64,000 nt of DNA. It comes from Dyadobacter luteus (GTDB lineage Bacteria > Bacteroidota > Bacteroidia > Cytophagales > Spirosomataceae). Made by a program: the position numbers and the translations under genes. Where the stretch lies: assembly GCF_003383615.1 (NCBI RefSeq), contig NZ_QNUL01000006.1, forward strand, positions 124,001 to 188,000, given 5' to 3'. The notes under the pieces are model-generated. The model ran no database searches and was not told where the DNA came from. It was given only the letters and a program-made list of their open reading frames with translations. This document shows, piece after piece, positions 63,797 through 64,000 of the stretch (position 1 is its first letter; each line of letters begins with the position of its first letter).

Positions 63797-63861
63797 GCGT
63801 ATTTATGTCTAAATTGCTTTTTTTAATTTATTTAATTATTCCCGATACGGTCCTTAACCTC

Positions 63862-64000
63862 ATGGTAAAAAGAAGAGATTTTATAAAAGCCGGTACTCTT
63901 GCTGTAGCAGGTATGGCAGTTCCCCGTTGGTCGTTTTCACGCGATGCGCAGGATTTTCCGGTAGTGCGTATTGCGGCAGACCAGCGAAGTTTTAAGAGTG
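63862..64000 (+). CDS. Tat-signal protein, possibly GH125 (C-terminus beyond window)
   Basis: Only the first 46 residues are visible: MVKRRDFIKAGTLAVAGMAV, then PRWSFSRDAQDFPVVRI and AADQRSFKS. KRRDFIK is a twin-arginine signal. VVRIAADQRSF resembles the start of GH125 exo-alpha-1,6-mannosidase homologues from Bacteroidota (from memory). Too little is visible to be sure; other Tat-exported enzymes remain possible. Confidence 0.55.
   Translation, partial: MVKRRDFIKAGTLAVAGMAVPRWSFSRDAQDFPVVRIAADQRSFKS

Overview
The window looks like a chromosome segment of a Bacteroidota bacterium, most likely a Cytophagales member close to Dyadobacter or other Spirosomataceae. That placement is inference from gene content: SusC/SusD pairs, TonB receptors with CarboxypepD_reg-like N-termini, many lipoproteins, T9SS C-terminal sorting domains, TAnnTTTG-type promoters and lack of Shine-Dalgarno sequences. 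No species-level marker such as rRNA is present. Most of the window is ordinary chromosomal DNA of moderate GC; one IS200-like transposase is the only recognisable transposition gene.

Layout. 1-2126 (minus): nucleotide-sugar or cell-surface glycan genes chained by ATGA overlaps (58-aa FdtA-like mini-ORF, DegT/StrS aminotransferase, GT2 glycosyltransferase cut by the window edge). 2397-10216 (minus): SbcC-type nuclease subunit, GH3-type acyl-adenylating enzyme, GlsB/YeaQ membrane protein, S41 protease lipoprotein, ornithine aminotransferase. 10407-16120 (plus): ParE-type toxin/antitoxin pair, TPP riboswitch plus TonB receptor (thiamin uptake), small lipoprotein, hemE, GmhB-like HAD phosphatase. 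16117-17829 (minus): 41-aa lipoprotein and arginine decarboxylase. 18448-25337 (plus): TetR regulator with a TolC/MFP/RND efflux operon. 25485-29602: tRNA-Pro(GGG), GH28, two small unknown genes and an M28 peptidase. 29701-32403 (minus): DUF4177-like protein, zeta-toxin-like pair and aminopeptidase P.

32432-46947 (minus) is a carbohydrate and amino-acid scavenging block: SusC, SusD, DUF3823 protein and GH43 are tightly packed and followed by an AraC regulator, a fused HyuA-HyuB 5-oxoprolinase, an NRAMP-like transporter that lacks the metal motifs, and a GH30. GH43, GH30 and GH28 together suggest attack on arabinose- and galactose-bearing pectin or arabinogalactan. 47190-52853 (minus): a 1246-aa lipoprotein joining ThuA, PVC-type beta-propeller, HEAT, CARDB and azurin-like domains, separated from a Gfo/Idh/MocA oxidoreductase by a transposase with a large REP-like inverted repeat. 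53172-63733 (mostly plus): GNAT acetyltransferase and two paralogous giant M4 metallopeptidases with T9SS tails, with an unknown lipoprotein gene between them. The window closes inside a gene with a Tat signal, possibly GH125.

Recurring non-coding structure: a family of 'CAGAG' inverted-arm repeats sits in at least five intergenic gaps, three 70-bp tandem repeats lie inside the efflux operon, and a 181-nt REP-like cruciform lies 5' of the transposase. No single wholly new system is evident. The strongest candidates for new biology are the metal-motif-less NRAMP/5-oxoprolinase unit, the ThuA-to-azurin fusion protein, the REP/transposase unit and the paired M4 proteases with their interposed lipoprotein.
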